Shown here: positions 33,865 through 46,800 of the stretch, piece by piece
How the letters are laid out: the number at the start of each line of letters is the position of its first letter
How positions within the stretch are numbered: position 1 is the stretch's first letter
NCBI GenBank assembly: GCA_947652605.1
Contig: OX393578.1
Location: 38,321,470 to 38,385,469 of the forward strand
DNA: 64,000 nt
Source of the DNA: Elmis aenea
Taxonomy: Eukaryota; Arthropoda; Insecta; Coleoptera; Elmidae
Direction of reading: 5' to 3'
Program-made: the position numbers and the translations under genes
Notes under the pieces: generated by a model
What the model saw: the letters and a program-made list of their open reading frames with translations, nothing else
Told to the model about the DNA's origin: nothing
The model's database searches: none

Positions 33865-36482
33865 CGTAAAGGACGAAAAGTACGTTACGTTGTTGTTTTT
33901 TGGATAATTAGTTACTAAATAACATGTTATTTGATTTTTAATGAAATTAGGATTAGGTATATTAATACTTTTATGGAAACGATTTGCTTAAGGACTGTAT
34001 TATTAATGTTTTTAAACATCATTTAGTGAGAAATCACTCGTCTAAGCTGTGACAAAACGAGGATTTGAAACTGCCGTTTATATTCAATTACGTGTAAGAG
34101 AACTTCTCACATTGCAACTTTATATCAAGAAATGGTACTTCAACTGTTAAAATTAAAGTTCAGCAGTTGGCGCTCCGGCAAAAACAGTTGCACTAAAGCA
34201 GAAGAGTTTTCAATCTAAATGAAGTACACTACAACAAGCAACTATAGAAAATTTTAAATGAATTGCACGGTCGAATAATAACGTAAAGGACAAAAAGTTG
34301 TCGGCGATATTGTTATATACGTTAATTGTTTGCTCTTGCCTTTTAGTATACTTCATAACTTTTATAACATTTTCCTGGAAATTTGAATTGCTTTAGTAAT
34401 AGACAAGTTTTGCTTTTACATCATTAAGGGTAAAAAATAAAAACGATAACGTTTATGTGATAATAAAACGAGCAATATTTCAGTTTATTTAACTGTAAAG
34501 ACATTTTGAAAAAAAAAAACGAACAGATATTTTATGATCAACAATGTTGGAGCAGAAAATATTCAGAGCTACTGTAAATAAAATACTGTAATGACAGAAT
34601 TTGTCGTCAAGGAACTTTTGCCCTTCGTTTTTGCTCACTTCTTCTTCTCTGCTTTTGCTTTTTGTCTGCATGATGTTGGAGCTTTGCTGTTCTGTTTAGT
34701 TTCTACATAAATCATTTGCTTCTTTACACACTCGCCTTTGTGATTCCCGCTTTTGTCTATTTGCTCGTTTGTTTAGTTCTTTTGTACGATTTCTTCCATT
34801 CATTTTTTATTTTACACATTTTCTTCTAATACAATTTTAACTTACATGATGTACCTGTGTACATGGTTTTATGGCATTGCAGAATTGCCTATCATCCTGT
34901 ATTAATCACTGTAATAAATTGTCATGAAGGTTAGTTTTTGCGTTTTATAACACCCAACTTTAAAATCTTTTCCAGCGAAAAATGGAGAACATTGAAATTT
35001 AAATATTTTAAGGATCAAGATCGACCAATCAAAAGCTCATTTTTGCATTACTTGATGTTGCTCCGTTTTGTCAAACAAAACATTTTATCCAGCCCAAGTA
35101 AATTAGTAATCAACGTATTTATAGTTGTTAGTACAGTGTGGTAAATATGTATCCAGCAATACGGATGCAAAAGTTTACTCCAATTAGTTGTATAGAAAAG
35201 CTAACCATATAAAAACTTCTACAAAACCGAATAATATTCGCCATAGAATTCGTCAACTGGTAACGTAAATTCAAGGTATCGCCGTAAGCAAAGAAAACGT
35301 TGACTATCGCATCTTAAAAACTAAGCAGAATATGTAAATTTCAACAACGTCATACGATTTAGGGCTAATTAAGAATTCCAGGTTTTTTTCTCTAAAATTA
35401 AAAATGATTAAAAAATTCAAATTATTCATTTATTTTCCGAATTTTACAAGAACTAGATACATATAAAGTATTTAATAAATTACTTGTCAAGATATCTATC
35501 AATGACAATATCAATTGTCAGCGGTATAATTTATTAGAATTTTATAATATCGTGTTTTTTTTTTATAATTATGGCTACATTTACATATAACGAAAAATTT
35601 GATATGTTGAGATGCTACATTATTTGCCACAAAAACTATGTAGAAGCAAAGCAAATGTACCTACTTGGGGTTATATTTTAGAAAAGGCAACTATGTATAC
35701 GCACATCACAATTATGTTTAAATTGTAATAGACAACTATTTGAGCATCTATTATCAATGTATTGTTTCTTTTTTCCACAATTAAGATTATAACACATCTT
35801 TAAATTAAATGTTTTTCTCTGAAAAATGTATTGGTAGTTTATGTCTCATAGAATACTGTTAATAAAGTATTTGTTTCATTTCTAATTTCTTCAGTAAAGA
35901 TATGATAAGTGATGTGTCGGCGAAAAAAATCGCTTAACTACTCCAATCAACTTGTTGGTTTAACATATTTCTTAACTGTGTCAATAATATTGATAAAATG
36001 CGGTTTTTCTTGATTTGTTTAGTTAATTGTAAAAATAAAAATATTGTACTTTTGAAAATAGATTGTAACTCCTTTCATACTAAAGAATAATTCATCTAAT
36101 TTAAGCAAACCTGTATCTCTTATAATAAGCGAGATCACCATGTTCAAAATGTTATTTGGAAAATCCTGTATCTGACGTTTTCCAGAACATTTAACATGTA
36201 GTCTAAAATGGTAAGACTTTTATTACATCTATGAAAGTAAAACAATTACAGTTAGCTTAGCGTCGTTTAAATCCATCCTCATACTTATTGTACGGACATT
36301 CCTAACTTAGGCTAATGAAACACCGATTATTTATTGATCATTAAAGATATTATTTAAAAAAAAAAAACAGTTTAGACAGAACATAATATTGAATGTTTAA
36401 TTATAGATAAAGATAACATGATTTTAAAAAATTAAATTTTTGCTGTTAGCGATTAAACCGGAAGTTATAATATTAGACTTTT
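33865..36482. other. Intron-like non-coding stretch
   Basis: 2.6 kb of AT-rich sequence. Small frames (34489-34671 minus, 34938-35144 plus) show no family. No termini recognised. Confidence 0.5.
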
Positions 36483-36486
36483 TTAA

Positions 36487-37068
36487 CCCTAGAAGCCCAA
36501 TCATATTTTTGAGGCTATAAAGCCCAATCATACGTCAAAACGACGTACAATTTTAAAACAGCTCTATCTAAATAAACTTTACTGCAAATACTAGTTTTTT
36601 GTATGGTTTATGTGAAATACTTTATATGTAAATAAAAAAACAGAAATTTAGAAAAAATATTGTTTATTTAAACTCTGAATGTTCACTTTTTAATTAAACA
36701 TACAAAAAATGGCACGAAAACTGAGATCCTTGTAATTTTTTCTTATATACTACAAATTGTTTACAAAAATCAACTATTTATATTTTTTTATAAAAAACTA
36801 ATCAACTCTTATTAAACATAAATCACTTAAGTCAAATATAATTCAGAAAATTCGAAAAGTGCAAAAGTTAACAAAGCCCAAACATACGTCATAACGACGT
36901 GAACATTGCGATAACAACAAAATGGCGGCACTTATCAACAGGTCCTGTTAGCTCTGGGCATGTACCTAGTTGGCTCGGATGGTCACGGCGATCTAAGCAA
37001 GCATGCGAAACAGATCGCGAATATGTGTTGGAGTGTAAGTCAAAATGACGTAGATTGGGCTTCTAGGG
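36487..37068. mobile_element. piggyBac-like MITE, TTAA-CCCTAGAAGCCCAATC
   Basis: TTAA (36483-36486 and 37069-37072) flanks perfect termini CCCTAGAAGCCCAATC and GATTGGGCTTCTAGGG. The subterminal motif GCCCAATCATACGTCAAAAC and the related GCCCAAACATACGTCATAAC at 36888 repeat inside. Non-coding. Confidence 0.9.
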
Positions 37069-37159
37069 TTAAGTAAGCAATTTCAGCAGTCAGTAAAATA
37101 TTTTAAGCCTGTATATGGGGCTTGAGCAAAACACGTGGTATGTTTTAAATATAATACTA

Positions 37160-37340
37160 TACAGGGCGAGTCACGACGGACGCCACGTTTAGCGAAACGG
37201 CATATATTCTCCAACTTCTGTTGCAGTTAGATTGTGTAACACAATAAAGGCTACATTTTAAAAATATTTTTAAACATACAGGGTGCTCCAAAAAGGAGTG
37301 GCATATCACAGTTATGCGTTTTCTTATGGAACACCCTGTA
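37160..37340. mobile_element. CAGGGCGAG left end and a 60-bp CAGGGTG mini-palindrome
   Basis: CAGGGCGAGTCACGACGG after TATA (about 37161) is a one-sided left end. From about 37279 to 37338, CAGGGTGCTCCA and GGAACACCCTG form a very short element flanked by ATA and TATA. Confidence 0.5.
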
Positions 37341-37389
37341 TATTTTTATATTTTTAAATTTCTTTTTAAATTTACTTCAAAAAACGTGC

Positions 37390-38025
37390 TAGGAAGCAGG
37401 AATAATCTTAAACTGGTGTGGTGCCCAGGGCACACCAATATACCAGGGAACGAGAAGGCAGACCGCCTCGCCAAAATTGGCAGCGAGACACCTTTCTTCG
37501 GACCAGAACCCGCAGTTGGTACATCCTATGGAACAGCTAAGCGGTGTCTTAAATGACTTATTTAATACAGGGGCAAAATGCTCTTTGGAAAAAAGTTGCA
37601 GGAAAAGCCCATTCTAAGGCTATCCTGTCAATGGTCTCAAAAGAAAAGACAGAAGAAATGCTCAGGATGAGCAGAGCAGACATCAGAGCAACCACATGAC
37701 TCGTCACAGGACCTATGGGCTAAACAAACACTTCTACATAATAGGGCTCTCAGAGCCCGACATATGCAGAGGAGGTGGTGAGGAAGAAGAAACTCCTCCA
37801 CGTAATATGCCAGTGTGAAGGATTCACACCCTATCGGCGTACACTTCTAGGGATGGAAAAAGCCAACCAAAAAGAGTTAAGGAAAACACCCTTAAAGAAA
37901 ATCCTGGAGTTTTTCAAAAACACAGGACTCCTTTAAGGCGCCATCACCAGAGGGTGCAATAGACCAATAGGTCACAGTACAGGAACCCGAAAGGGGACCA
38001 CCTCCGCGGAAATAATAATAATGAT
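37390..38025 (+). pseudogene. 3' end of an I-like LINE: RNase H and C-terminal zinc-finger remains
   Basis: The frame ending at 37556 reads LVWCPGHTNIPGNEKADRLA, the C-terminal part of the RNase H domain carried by I- and R1-type ORF2 proteins. After a stop the text goes on in other frames with LRMSRADIRA, LVTGPMG, NKHFYIIGLSEPDICRG and HVICQCEGF..YRR..LG, the usual C-terminal HC-rich region. It ends with KKILEFFKNTGLL and a stop. The 3' UTR is short and ends in AATAATAATAATGATAA, in keeping with the TAA-type tails of I elements rather than poly-A. At least two frameshifts and two stops. Inactive, 5'-truncated. Confidence 0.75.
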
Positions 38026-38944
38026 AAATACTCCAAAAAATTTATAAGGTTGTATGGGTCTAAAAGTCTAAAGTCAACCGTTTTTATGAAAAATGCATTT
38101 TTATGAAAATACGTACTTTTAAAAATTTTCAATATTTAAAATCCTTAAAAAGCCTGAAGAAATTCGCTTGGAGATTAGATTGACAATCAATTATTTAACA
38201 CTTTGCAACACCTACAATTTAAAATATTATAAAGGGCGTTTTAACGCTTGCTCAAACTTGTGAAACTTCTTACATCAATAACTTTTTCAATACAACACCC
38301 TATATTTTTTTACACAGTCCTATAGAAAATTAAAAAAATAATAGAACAAATAAAACATTTCGCTGTAGCTTTTTGTTGTTTAATTCTTGCGCACTATACA
38401 TTTGTTTTAGTACAAGTCAAATGATTTTAAATCGTGTTACGTAAGTTTGAAATATTTGGGGAAAGTTGTGTACCTCGTAGAAGGATTAGCCGTCATTATA
38501 AACGCTAAGCTGCAAATGGAGAAATTCACTTAGCTGCATTAGTGCGCCCTTACTTGATTACTGCCGCGTTACAATCCTATAAATTAACTACGTACGAATT
38601 ACATCCGAAAGTTCCAATAATTAAGGGACCGACTGTACTTTTAATGCGTATGCCATCATAAAGTTTGTTCGTTAAGTAAGGGGCTGTTAAACATCAGAAA
38701 TTAATTCTCCATCAGCCAAATAGAAATATATGGAAATTCGCTTAGTCAACAGAGATCAGGAAATTTATTTTGTACCTATTACAAAAAAATAAGATATTTT
38801 TGTACAAGACACAGTGTATTGGTCATTTTATTTCATCGGATAAATACACCATTTCCATAGAATATCAAGACAATTTCTGAGTAGGAGATTCTTCTTATGA
38901 AAAAGTGCCTTATTAAAAAATATTTAAAAATTCAATAAATTTAT
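38026..38944. other. Non-coding stretch
   Basis: No gene recognised. The segment at about 38430-38700 has a more balanced composition without repeats and could be conserved, but that cannot be judged here. Confidence 0.4.
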
Positions 38945-38952
38945 TATTTTAC

Positions 38953-39059
38953 AACAAAAGATGAAAGTCCAGTTTTTTCGTGAGGTGTGATTTGTTCACG
39001 AGCCACAAAGCGGCGAGTGAGCAAATCTCATTAACGAAAAAAACTGATTTCATCTCGAG
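38953..39059. mobile_element. Short GC-hairpin element
   Basis: AGATGAAAGTCCAGTTTTTTCGTGAGGTG pairs with CTCATTAACGAAAAAAACTGATTTCATCT, and a CACGAGCC-GGCGAGTG core sits between. Half of the same family occurs at 27535-27575. Confidence 0.6.
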
Positions 39060-42000
39060 TCATAAATGCTATTTTTTCTACGAAATTAAAATTATATTAT
39101 AAAACGAACGTTAATGTAAACGAACCAAATGACTATTACTATGTATAAACTTTTAATTTATCATTTCATTTTCATAGCGACACCACCACACTGACATTGA
39201 CATAAATACAATGATAACCTGCAAACGAAATATATTTAATACTAAGTTTTGTACCATACTTGGGCTTTTCTATAAAATGCTAAGTTAAAATTTAAAAAAT
39301 TGATTAGAATATTAACGCAATTTTAATTAATTATTTCAAGCTTAACTAAATCGTAAATTTTACAATTTGATATTGCCATTGACATTGACATTATTTTCGC
39401 CACTAGAGACGAAAGTAAAACTTTCATGTAGAGTTGGCAGTAGGCAGTGAGAAAATTACAACTTTCATATACATGAGTAGATTTTTTTTTTTTTCAATAA
39501 CATTAACTTATAACCATCGTTTGAATATAAATTTACAACTGAACTAAAACCGAACACATACTTAACTCTCATAAATAAGCGTTATTTTTTTGATTATTTT
39601 AAAATAGAAATAAAACCAAAATGTTCAAATGGCGAACGAAATTCTTGCCAAAATTTAATTAGAAAAATATTATCTCCTATGAGCAATTTACGAGAGAGTT
39701 GGAGTAAAATTTAGGATTGCCTACACTTGTTTTGACCTGAAGCCTTCGGATTTGGTCTTTTTTTTTGTGCTCGGATTTTTAATAACATCCTTGAGGTCAA
39801 CTAAAATTTCATACTTGTGTACGCGAAAGTACTTTTTTTTTGTAATTCAGTTTCTACAGGACTACTTGTCTTCCACGATAGATTTCTTTAAAATTTTATG
39901 TTTTAAATGTAAATAATATATTAAGTTGTATAATTTTCAAAAAAAAGTTTTCTCTCAATAGTCTACTGATTTATAAAGACTTAGAAATGTTAAAGCTTAT
40001 TTTATGTTATGATCAATAAGATGCTTTGTACAAGTTAGTATTTTCCAAAGATAGTTTTGCTCTTAAAATCCTATGATTTACAAACGCCAAGAATTATATC
40101 GTTATTTACAATGTAAAAAACTATTTTACCTAAATCTGAGGGTCTTTCTCCTCCCTAATTTTTTTTTTTTGTTGAGATTAGCATCTGCACAATGTTGGCA
40201 ACCCTACTAAAATTAAAAAAAAAAAAAGTTGGTATTAATTAAGATAGTAAAAAGTTAATGAATATGGGCAAAATTAAAAAACAATTATAAGGACACTGAA
40301 AGAACAGGGCAAAACGTTATTGTTTTTTGGACGCTGACTCATCCTAACCTAACCCAATTTGGCAATTTGACACTTGTTCACCCAAAGTACTTTATATTTA
40401 TTTATCTGATGCAATTGCACGAATTTATTACTTGAACATATTCTTCATATTTACTATTGTGTCAGGCTAAACTGTAAATCGGCCGACACTCCAGGAAAAA
40501 AATACTTATTACTCTTATATTTATTGCTGTTAATTTTCGCTCGTAATCGCCTTTTTACCGTGACTGAGCCTGATACGTTGTTTTACGTAGTACACAGGTC
40601 TAGAGCAATTATTACACAGTAAGAAACAAATAAAGAACAACAATTGGAACGAACTCTTAATTTTTTGACTCGCTGGTTCGTTCTTAAGTACCTAAACGCG
40701 ACTATTCAGATTTTGGGTCCATCTGGTGCTTTGTAGTAATTGTATGTGTACTCTTGCTATTCTTTTTCTATAAGCAAATACCGTACGAGTAGCGTCTCCT
40801 ACTTATTTTATAAAAATTTTATCAAGAAATCAACATACCTATTGTTAATCAACAAAACCCAAATACTGAGGTTGTACACTTCAAGCTATGACCGTAATAT
40901 TTCAACGTTAATTTGTTTTACTAAAGTGGAATCCTTATAAATTGACCGTTTAAAAATGTTACTTACATTTTAAGTTAATAATACGTCAGTGTTTGTTTTT
41001 TGTTATTCATTTAAAAAGTAAATGAAATAACACCTAAGTAAAATAAAAATTATTGAAGACAGGCAGGGCGTAGAACTTTGTAGTTTATTTTGTTGATACT
41101 GAACTAAATGGCTTTGTTATACAATTTATAAACTTATAATATCGTCGAAAGTTTACAACTTTAAAGTTTTTAGGTATCAGTGGTTTCAAATACAAACCAT
41201 ACATACGATCGTAACGAGTTAGTGAATTTTTTGGACTCCAATAAACTTTTATGTTTTCATTTTAGTTATAAAACTAATTAGGTGGAGGTAGCAATTAATA
41301 TTCACCAACATTGAATGTTATCATATCGCCATATTTAATGTCTTGATTGTATACCAGTTATAATTATTAGAATTATGTTACCGAAATTATTTGCAAACTT
41401 TTAGGGGCTTTGATAGATTATTCGAGAAAATGTCTGGATCTCCTGAAATATTGATATGGGCGTAAAGTTTGATACCATAACATATACGTTACTCATGTTA
41501 GTCTAGCTAGGGCAATAAACAAACTACCAAGTTTCTTAGATAAAAATGACGTTTTTATGAACACTTTTAAAAAGAAACAAGAAGTATTCCAGAAACGTTG
41601 AACTAATTTTCAGTTATTTTTTTTATAATGCTTTAACGTTAAACTACTTTTAAGAAGCAGTTTAATAAGAAAAAATACATTTTTAACCCAAAGTTTCAAC
41701 TGGGCACAGTTAATGTGAAATTAATTTAATAGCTCACTACATCAACAATGTTTTTTTTAAATATGTACATATTTGGTGATTTTATTAATAAATAAAATTA
41801 GTTTTCGTACAACTCAAATGTGCCAATTAAAACAAGAACCTAAACGTTTTTTCATGCCTTATGTATAACACAACCGTCACTTCATAAATGACGCTATAAC
41901 TGATGAATATCAATGATTCGTCATCAGGCTCTTTATAAATGTCGGCGAATGGGCCGTTTCTTGAATTCAAATACTTGAGCGTTAAAGACGTGTGTGGCTA

Positions 42001-42947
42001 TTATATTAATGCATAAGTAGTTTGCTACGATGTACCTTTTATTTTCTTTTTGTTTGTACAGTTTAGTAAAGATAACGGCAGTTGACCGCTAGGGGCGTGC
42101 TTCGTATAATTTTGCACAAGCCAACCCTTTTTAATTAAAAATAAAAAATGCGTAGTGTTTTGCTGGGATAAGTAACAGCATAATTAAATGAACTAAAAAT
42201 CTTACAAACCTTTAGATTGTATCATAAAAAAGAGATCCCTTAAATCTTGGAACCAATTATTATTCAAAGATAAATAACGGTCAGGATAAAGTTGTACCTC
42301 AACTTGAAAACATCGTTTTCGTTAAGTAAATTAGCATGTTAACGCTTGTAGCTGTTTTGTGGAAAAAATTACGGAAAACTGCAAAAACATTTAAATCCGC
42401 AAATTTTGCATCTTAACCAATTCAGGATGGCTGATTTAGAAAACACAATAGTAGTAAGGTTTGCACCAAAATATTGCTCACTCATTATTTAAGTAACTTA
42501 ACAACCATTTTTTTATATTTAAATACATAATCAATAACTTGATGTGCAGTATAAAATATACATGTAATGCCACTACGGCGCAAACTTTGCTGTAACAACT
42601 GAAAGCGTAGTAAATGCCTTAGCCTTAGAGCTTTTGACATAATGTCTTAAACGTTTGTTTTTGTTGTTGGTTTATTTTAAGCGTTAAGACGATTATGTTA
42701 TGTTTTCAGCTGCGGAACACTTTTAAATCGCTCCGAAATTCTCTTAGCTGACTTAAACTATAAGTTATTGTTACATTCTTCGCTTATACTCTTTTATTGC
42801 TTTTTTAAAAATATTTTTTTATCGTATTTATGTTATACGAAGCTAAAAATATACTTTACAATTCCAAAGAGTACATAAAACCATTCCTTTGTAAATATTT
42901 CTCCCGTTTATTCACTTTTATTAACAGATAAGTTCGACATTTGCAAT
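39060..42947. other. Intron-like non-coding stretch
   Basis: 3.9 kb without recognisable coding sequence or element ends. The frame at 40740-40940 resembles nothing. The block at about 41876-41960 (CATAAATGACGC, TATCAATGATTCGTCATCAGG) has a balanced composition and might be regulatory. Very weak evidence. Confidence 0.45.
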
Positions 42948-43139
42948 ATTTGTTGCAGAGCTGGGCAATGCTTGAATGCTTACTACTTGCAATAATTTTT
43001 TAAGCACTTTTAATTCTTCGAGCACAATGCTTGGAGCACTTTCTAAAACAGGTGCTCGATGCTTAGAGCACCAAGCACTTTCATGAACACTTGGTACTTA
43101 TTAAGCATTAAGCACTTTAGAAGACTTAATAAGCATTTT

Positions 43140-43466
43140 TATTTTTACCGCGCTCATTTTTGATTTTAATGAAACAGATTTTATGAATTCAACCCGTGAA
43201 AATCTATTAGCCATTTCTATCCATGAACAAAAAACAACGATAGAGTTAGAATTAGCTCAGTATACCAAAGATCCTAGAACGGACTGGGACATAACTTCCC
43301 TACAGTGAAGAAATTATTTTTGAGATACAATACTCCTCTGCCATCAAGTGCTTCTGTTGAGCGATTATTTTCTTTCGCAAGTATAATAAATGCTCCTAAC
43401 AGGCATGTACTTTCAGATGATAATTTTGAAAATCTGGTACTTTTAAAAGTAAATTCGAAAATTTAG
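43140..43466 (+). pseudogene. hAT transposase C-terminal (dimerisation) fragment
   Basis: One frame gives TIELELAQYTKDPRTDWD up to about 43305. After a frameshift the text continues from about 43296 with FPTVKKLFLRYNTPLPSSAS, ERLFSFAS, and DDNFENLVLLKVNS before the stop at 43464. The SSASVERLFS block and the final NxxxLxxLKVN are the signature of the hAT C-terminal dimerisation domain. The WW motif upstream is reduced to DWD. The DDE catalytic core and BED finger are missing, so it is a deletion derivative of an autonomous element. Confidence 0.85.
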
Positions 43467-43857
43467 ACCGTCAATGTTGACATTAGTATCTAGCAAGCAT
43501 TATATGCATAGGTTCAGGCACTAAAATTTCTAGTAATACCTACTTATTTAAGTAAATGCAAAACAGCCTTATGTTTTGCAATTTTTTAAAACGGAACGTG
43601 ATATTTTGTTTTTTTGATCTCTACTCTAAACTCTACCCGTGTTAATTTATTATTGTTAATAAATGATTATGTTCGTTGTGTTTTAATATGAGGAATTTAT
43701 TTTTATATCCTACACCTACAACTCAAAAATTTTATTGTTGCGGTATTCATTTTTCTCAAATAGTAAATAAGACACACCATCGATGTTTATTAATTTTTAA
43801 TCTTGCATGCTTCCATCCAAAATTAGATACAATGTTTAATGTAATGGGAGTAGGTAC

Positions 43858-44674
43858 TAGGGTTTCTTCCGGGATCCCGGGATCCTGGTCCATTTTAAGC
43901 TATTTTATCTTTCCCGGGAATTCCCGGGATTTTAAAAAAAGTGCTATTTTCGTTTATTTTGTGCTAAGATCTTTGTAATACTATCATAACCTATCAGAAT
44001 ATAATATATAAATATCTTTACTAACAGTAAATTATGGAAAATTATTTCAAAATAATTTTTCTCTTTTGTATTTCTTCTTTTAGTATGGCGTAACTAAGCC
44101 CGATCTCCATGACAAAATTAATATCTTCAATATACTTTTACAGTTTTATTTTTGTGTATCCTAGTAATTCGATGCAAAATAGATTAAAAATGAATTATTT
44201 TTGATAAAAACGATGTCTCTGGTGCTAGATGCTATCAATACAATTTCACCTAAATAGAGACTGAGAGAACATTTTATGCAGCAAACATTTTTGTTAATAA
44301 ATCAAGAAAAACACTAATTTACCGAAGCACAGATCACCATTGTTTTCTTAAATCACATTACAAAAATTCATTGTAAAAATTATATTATTGTGTTCATAAA
44401 TATGAAACTGCGATAGAAAGGTTATATTTCTCAAATGTATGTTTCTCTCACCAATATTATTTAATTATTTATGGTAATCGTGAAGCAAAATGTATCACAT
44501 ATATGACTTGGAGTTGTTTTTAAGTAATAAACCGCTCCCTTAATTTTTTTGTCATTTATTTAAAAATATTGACATACTTTATTACATCCCGGGATCCCGG
44601 GAAATCCCGGGACAAAGGTCGATTTCTTCCCGGAATCCTGGGACAAGCAAAATGGTCGAATATGAGAAACCCTA
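43858..44674. mobile_element. hAT-like MITE, TSD GTAGGTAC
   Basis: Termini TAGGGTTTCT and GAGAAACCCTA with a perfect 8-bp duplication GTAGGTAC (43850-43857, 44675-44682). Subterminal CCCGGGATCCCGGG repeats at both ends recall the element at 20190-20975. Nested inside the hAT element 42956-45042. Confidence 0.9.
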
Positions 44675-45789
44675 GTAGGTACTAACTGATTACATAATCT
44701 AATAGCCTATATTATTTATTCTCTATACATATATTATAGGTATAACTACTCGTATTATCTAGGGAGGGTATAAATAAAAGTTTTAATTTTATGTATGCTT
44801 ACTGCATAGTATTTATGTATGCTACATCATGGAAAACTGTTTAAATTTTAAATTTCTCTTAAGCAGTTCCCAAATGCTCAATGCTTGCTGCTTAATTTTT
44901 TTAAGCACTTTGGTCAGTGCTTGATGCTTTTAAGCATTTTTAAAATCCAAAGTACTTACTGCTTAATTAGATCAAGCACTTACAAAAGTGCTTGAATGCT
45001 CGGTGCTTCAAGCACTTAGGGTCGGTGCTTTGCCCAGCTCTGATTTGTTGAAGCTTTATTTTAAATAATTGATATTCGATTTTTCCATATTTCAAAAATT
45101 AATGTAACGGTTTCTTTATCGGCCCTAATTTTTGTAGAGCGTGAGCAAAATTTTAGTCAGTGATGTTTGTTTGTTAAATAAAAAAGATGAACTAAAATTA
45201 TACATGTGATAAAATATAAAGAAAAACGTGTTAAATCAGTTACCTATACCGGGTGATTCAGTTTGACTGTCGCACCCCTATAACTTTGTAAGTATTGAGA
45301 ATAACCCCAACAACCCTTATATATTTGAAATCAGCGAGAAATTCTCTATTAAGGGGGAACTAAAGGCACGCAATAAAACAGCTTTCGTAGTTCAAGTTTT
45401 TCTGTCACACTAATTATCCAAAGTACTTAAAAATTTGTAAGTAAAAAGATTTTTGGTTCGAGAATGGCGGTACAGGCTCGATTTTTAAAAAAGTTAATAC
45501 TGTTAAGCATAAAAAAATATTAAAAACTGGCTAAAAATTGACGTCTGTTTACACCATCAATATTTGTAAACTATTGGCTAAAATTAAAATATCGTCCTGT
45601 ACCGCCGTTAAGGAACATGTTTTTAATAATTGTTGTTAATTTGAAATAAATTTATTCACAATCTTTTTCTAAAAACTTGAACTAAGAAACCCATTTTTTA
45701 AGGAAATTTCACTTGTACTTTCCGAAGCGAAGGCGCTGCAATACCCCACCATTTTATCGCCGTATGTCTGTTCTACAACATATATCTAC

Positions 45790-46690
45790 AACACAAAAAT
45801 GACAGGAAAATCTAAACGTCAATTTATTCTTATAGAATCTATACCATCTCTTAAAATCGAAGGGAAAATGTCGGCTCCCAATAACATGTCTATTTTACGT
45901 GGCGTTCCAAATTGTGGGTCTGCCAACTTAAGGTTTGTGGTATGTGTCCAATTTTCCGAATTAGTTGTGGACGGCATTTCCGTACGTACATGCGGCAAAA
46001 TCATGAAGTCGACATTAAATTTAGGTTCCTCTTTGTCTTTAGGTTTAAGAATACATGTGGTAAAACTGGTAGATTCGCACGAAAAGGTACGATTCAAGCC
46101 ATGGATGGGAATATTTACTGAGGCTCGGGACAGCCCTAATTTCTTAACGCAACTATCAGTACCTAATAAAATTTGTCTGACTGGCACTATCTAATAATAC
46201 ACGAAGCGTTTGATAATTTCCCCAACAGTCTAACACATCAACTAAGGCTGTCGATAACAAAACAGTGTTTCGAGATGAAGAGGTGTCGTTAAGCTATTGA
46301 CTTGATTCAAAAGTAAGTTTGGAGTTTCATCCAAAGGTGAATGAGTAATTTCCGATTCTTTACTCGTAGATACGTGCTCGGATGAAGACCATTTGATTTT
46401 GTTTTCAAAGTGAAATAAGGTATGATGCCTGCTATAGCAAATACGACAATTTAAAGTTGAGTTACAATCCTTCATTTTATGAAACGAGCTCAAACAATAA
46501 ATACAAAGGTTTTTGCCTTTAATGAATAGAAATTTATCATTTGTGGTTTTTTCAAGAAAATTCGAACATCTATGAAGTGCGTGTGGCGACCGACAACAAA
46601 GACAACTACTATTATTTGCGTTTGCTACAAAAGAAGCGGTTGAATTTAAAATTCGATTAGACCAACTGGTTCGATTAGGCGATAATACGA
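45790..46690 (-). pseudogene. BEL/Pao retrotransposon gag C-terminus and aspartic protease fragment
   Basis: Minus-strand order from about 46690 to 45790. First come zinc-knuckle-like Cys/His groups: CLCCRSPHALHRC, then CIYCLSSFHKMKDC, then CRICYSRHHTLFH. Next is a divergent linker with stops, then the protease active site LLDSASQTNFI (about 46163-46195). DSAS instead of DSGS is seen in some BEL/Pao proteases. After a small insertion that shifts the frame comes a 122-codon frame ending with LADPQFGTPRKIDMLLGADI, the diagnostic C-terminal motif of this protease. No reverse transcriptase, integrase or LTR is seen. The longer plus-strand frame here (45799-46194) is a shadow. Confidence 0.85.
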
Positions 46691-46717
46691 CATGATTTGT
46701 TCGACTTTTCTCCGTTT

Positions 46718-46800
46718 TTTTGCCATTAAAAATAACGGTTTCGGTTTCTGTTAAAAATCACTTTTACGGACAAAAAATAACGGTTACCGGTTTTTTTAAT
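46718..46800. mobile_element. Fragment of the AACCGGTT hAT-like family
   Basis: TTAAAAATAACGGTTTCGGTT and TTACCGGTTTTTTT match the MITE at 15985-16434. No ends remain. It sits between the BEL/Pao fragment and the right half of the palindrome. Confidence 0.65.

Larger units (their letters stand above)
42956..45042. mobile_element. hAT element with transposase remnant, TSD ATTTGTTG
   Basis: Termini CAGAGCTGGGCAATGC and GCTTTGCCCAGCTCTG with a perfect 8-bp duplication ATTTGTTG (42948-42955, 45043-45050). Subterminal regions carry many copies of AAGCACTT and TGCTTGA in both orientations, likely transposase-binding repeats. It contains the C-terminal part of a hAT transposase and a second, younger hAT-like MITE. 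Confidence 0.92.

Noticed and set aside
45799..46194. 131-codon plus-strand frame
   Set aside because: Antisense to the BEL/Pao protease fragment, which has clear family motifs on the minus strand.
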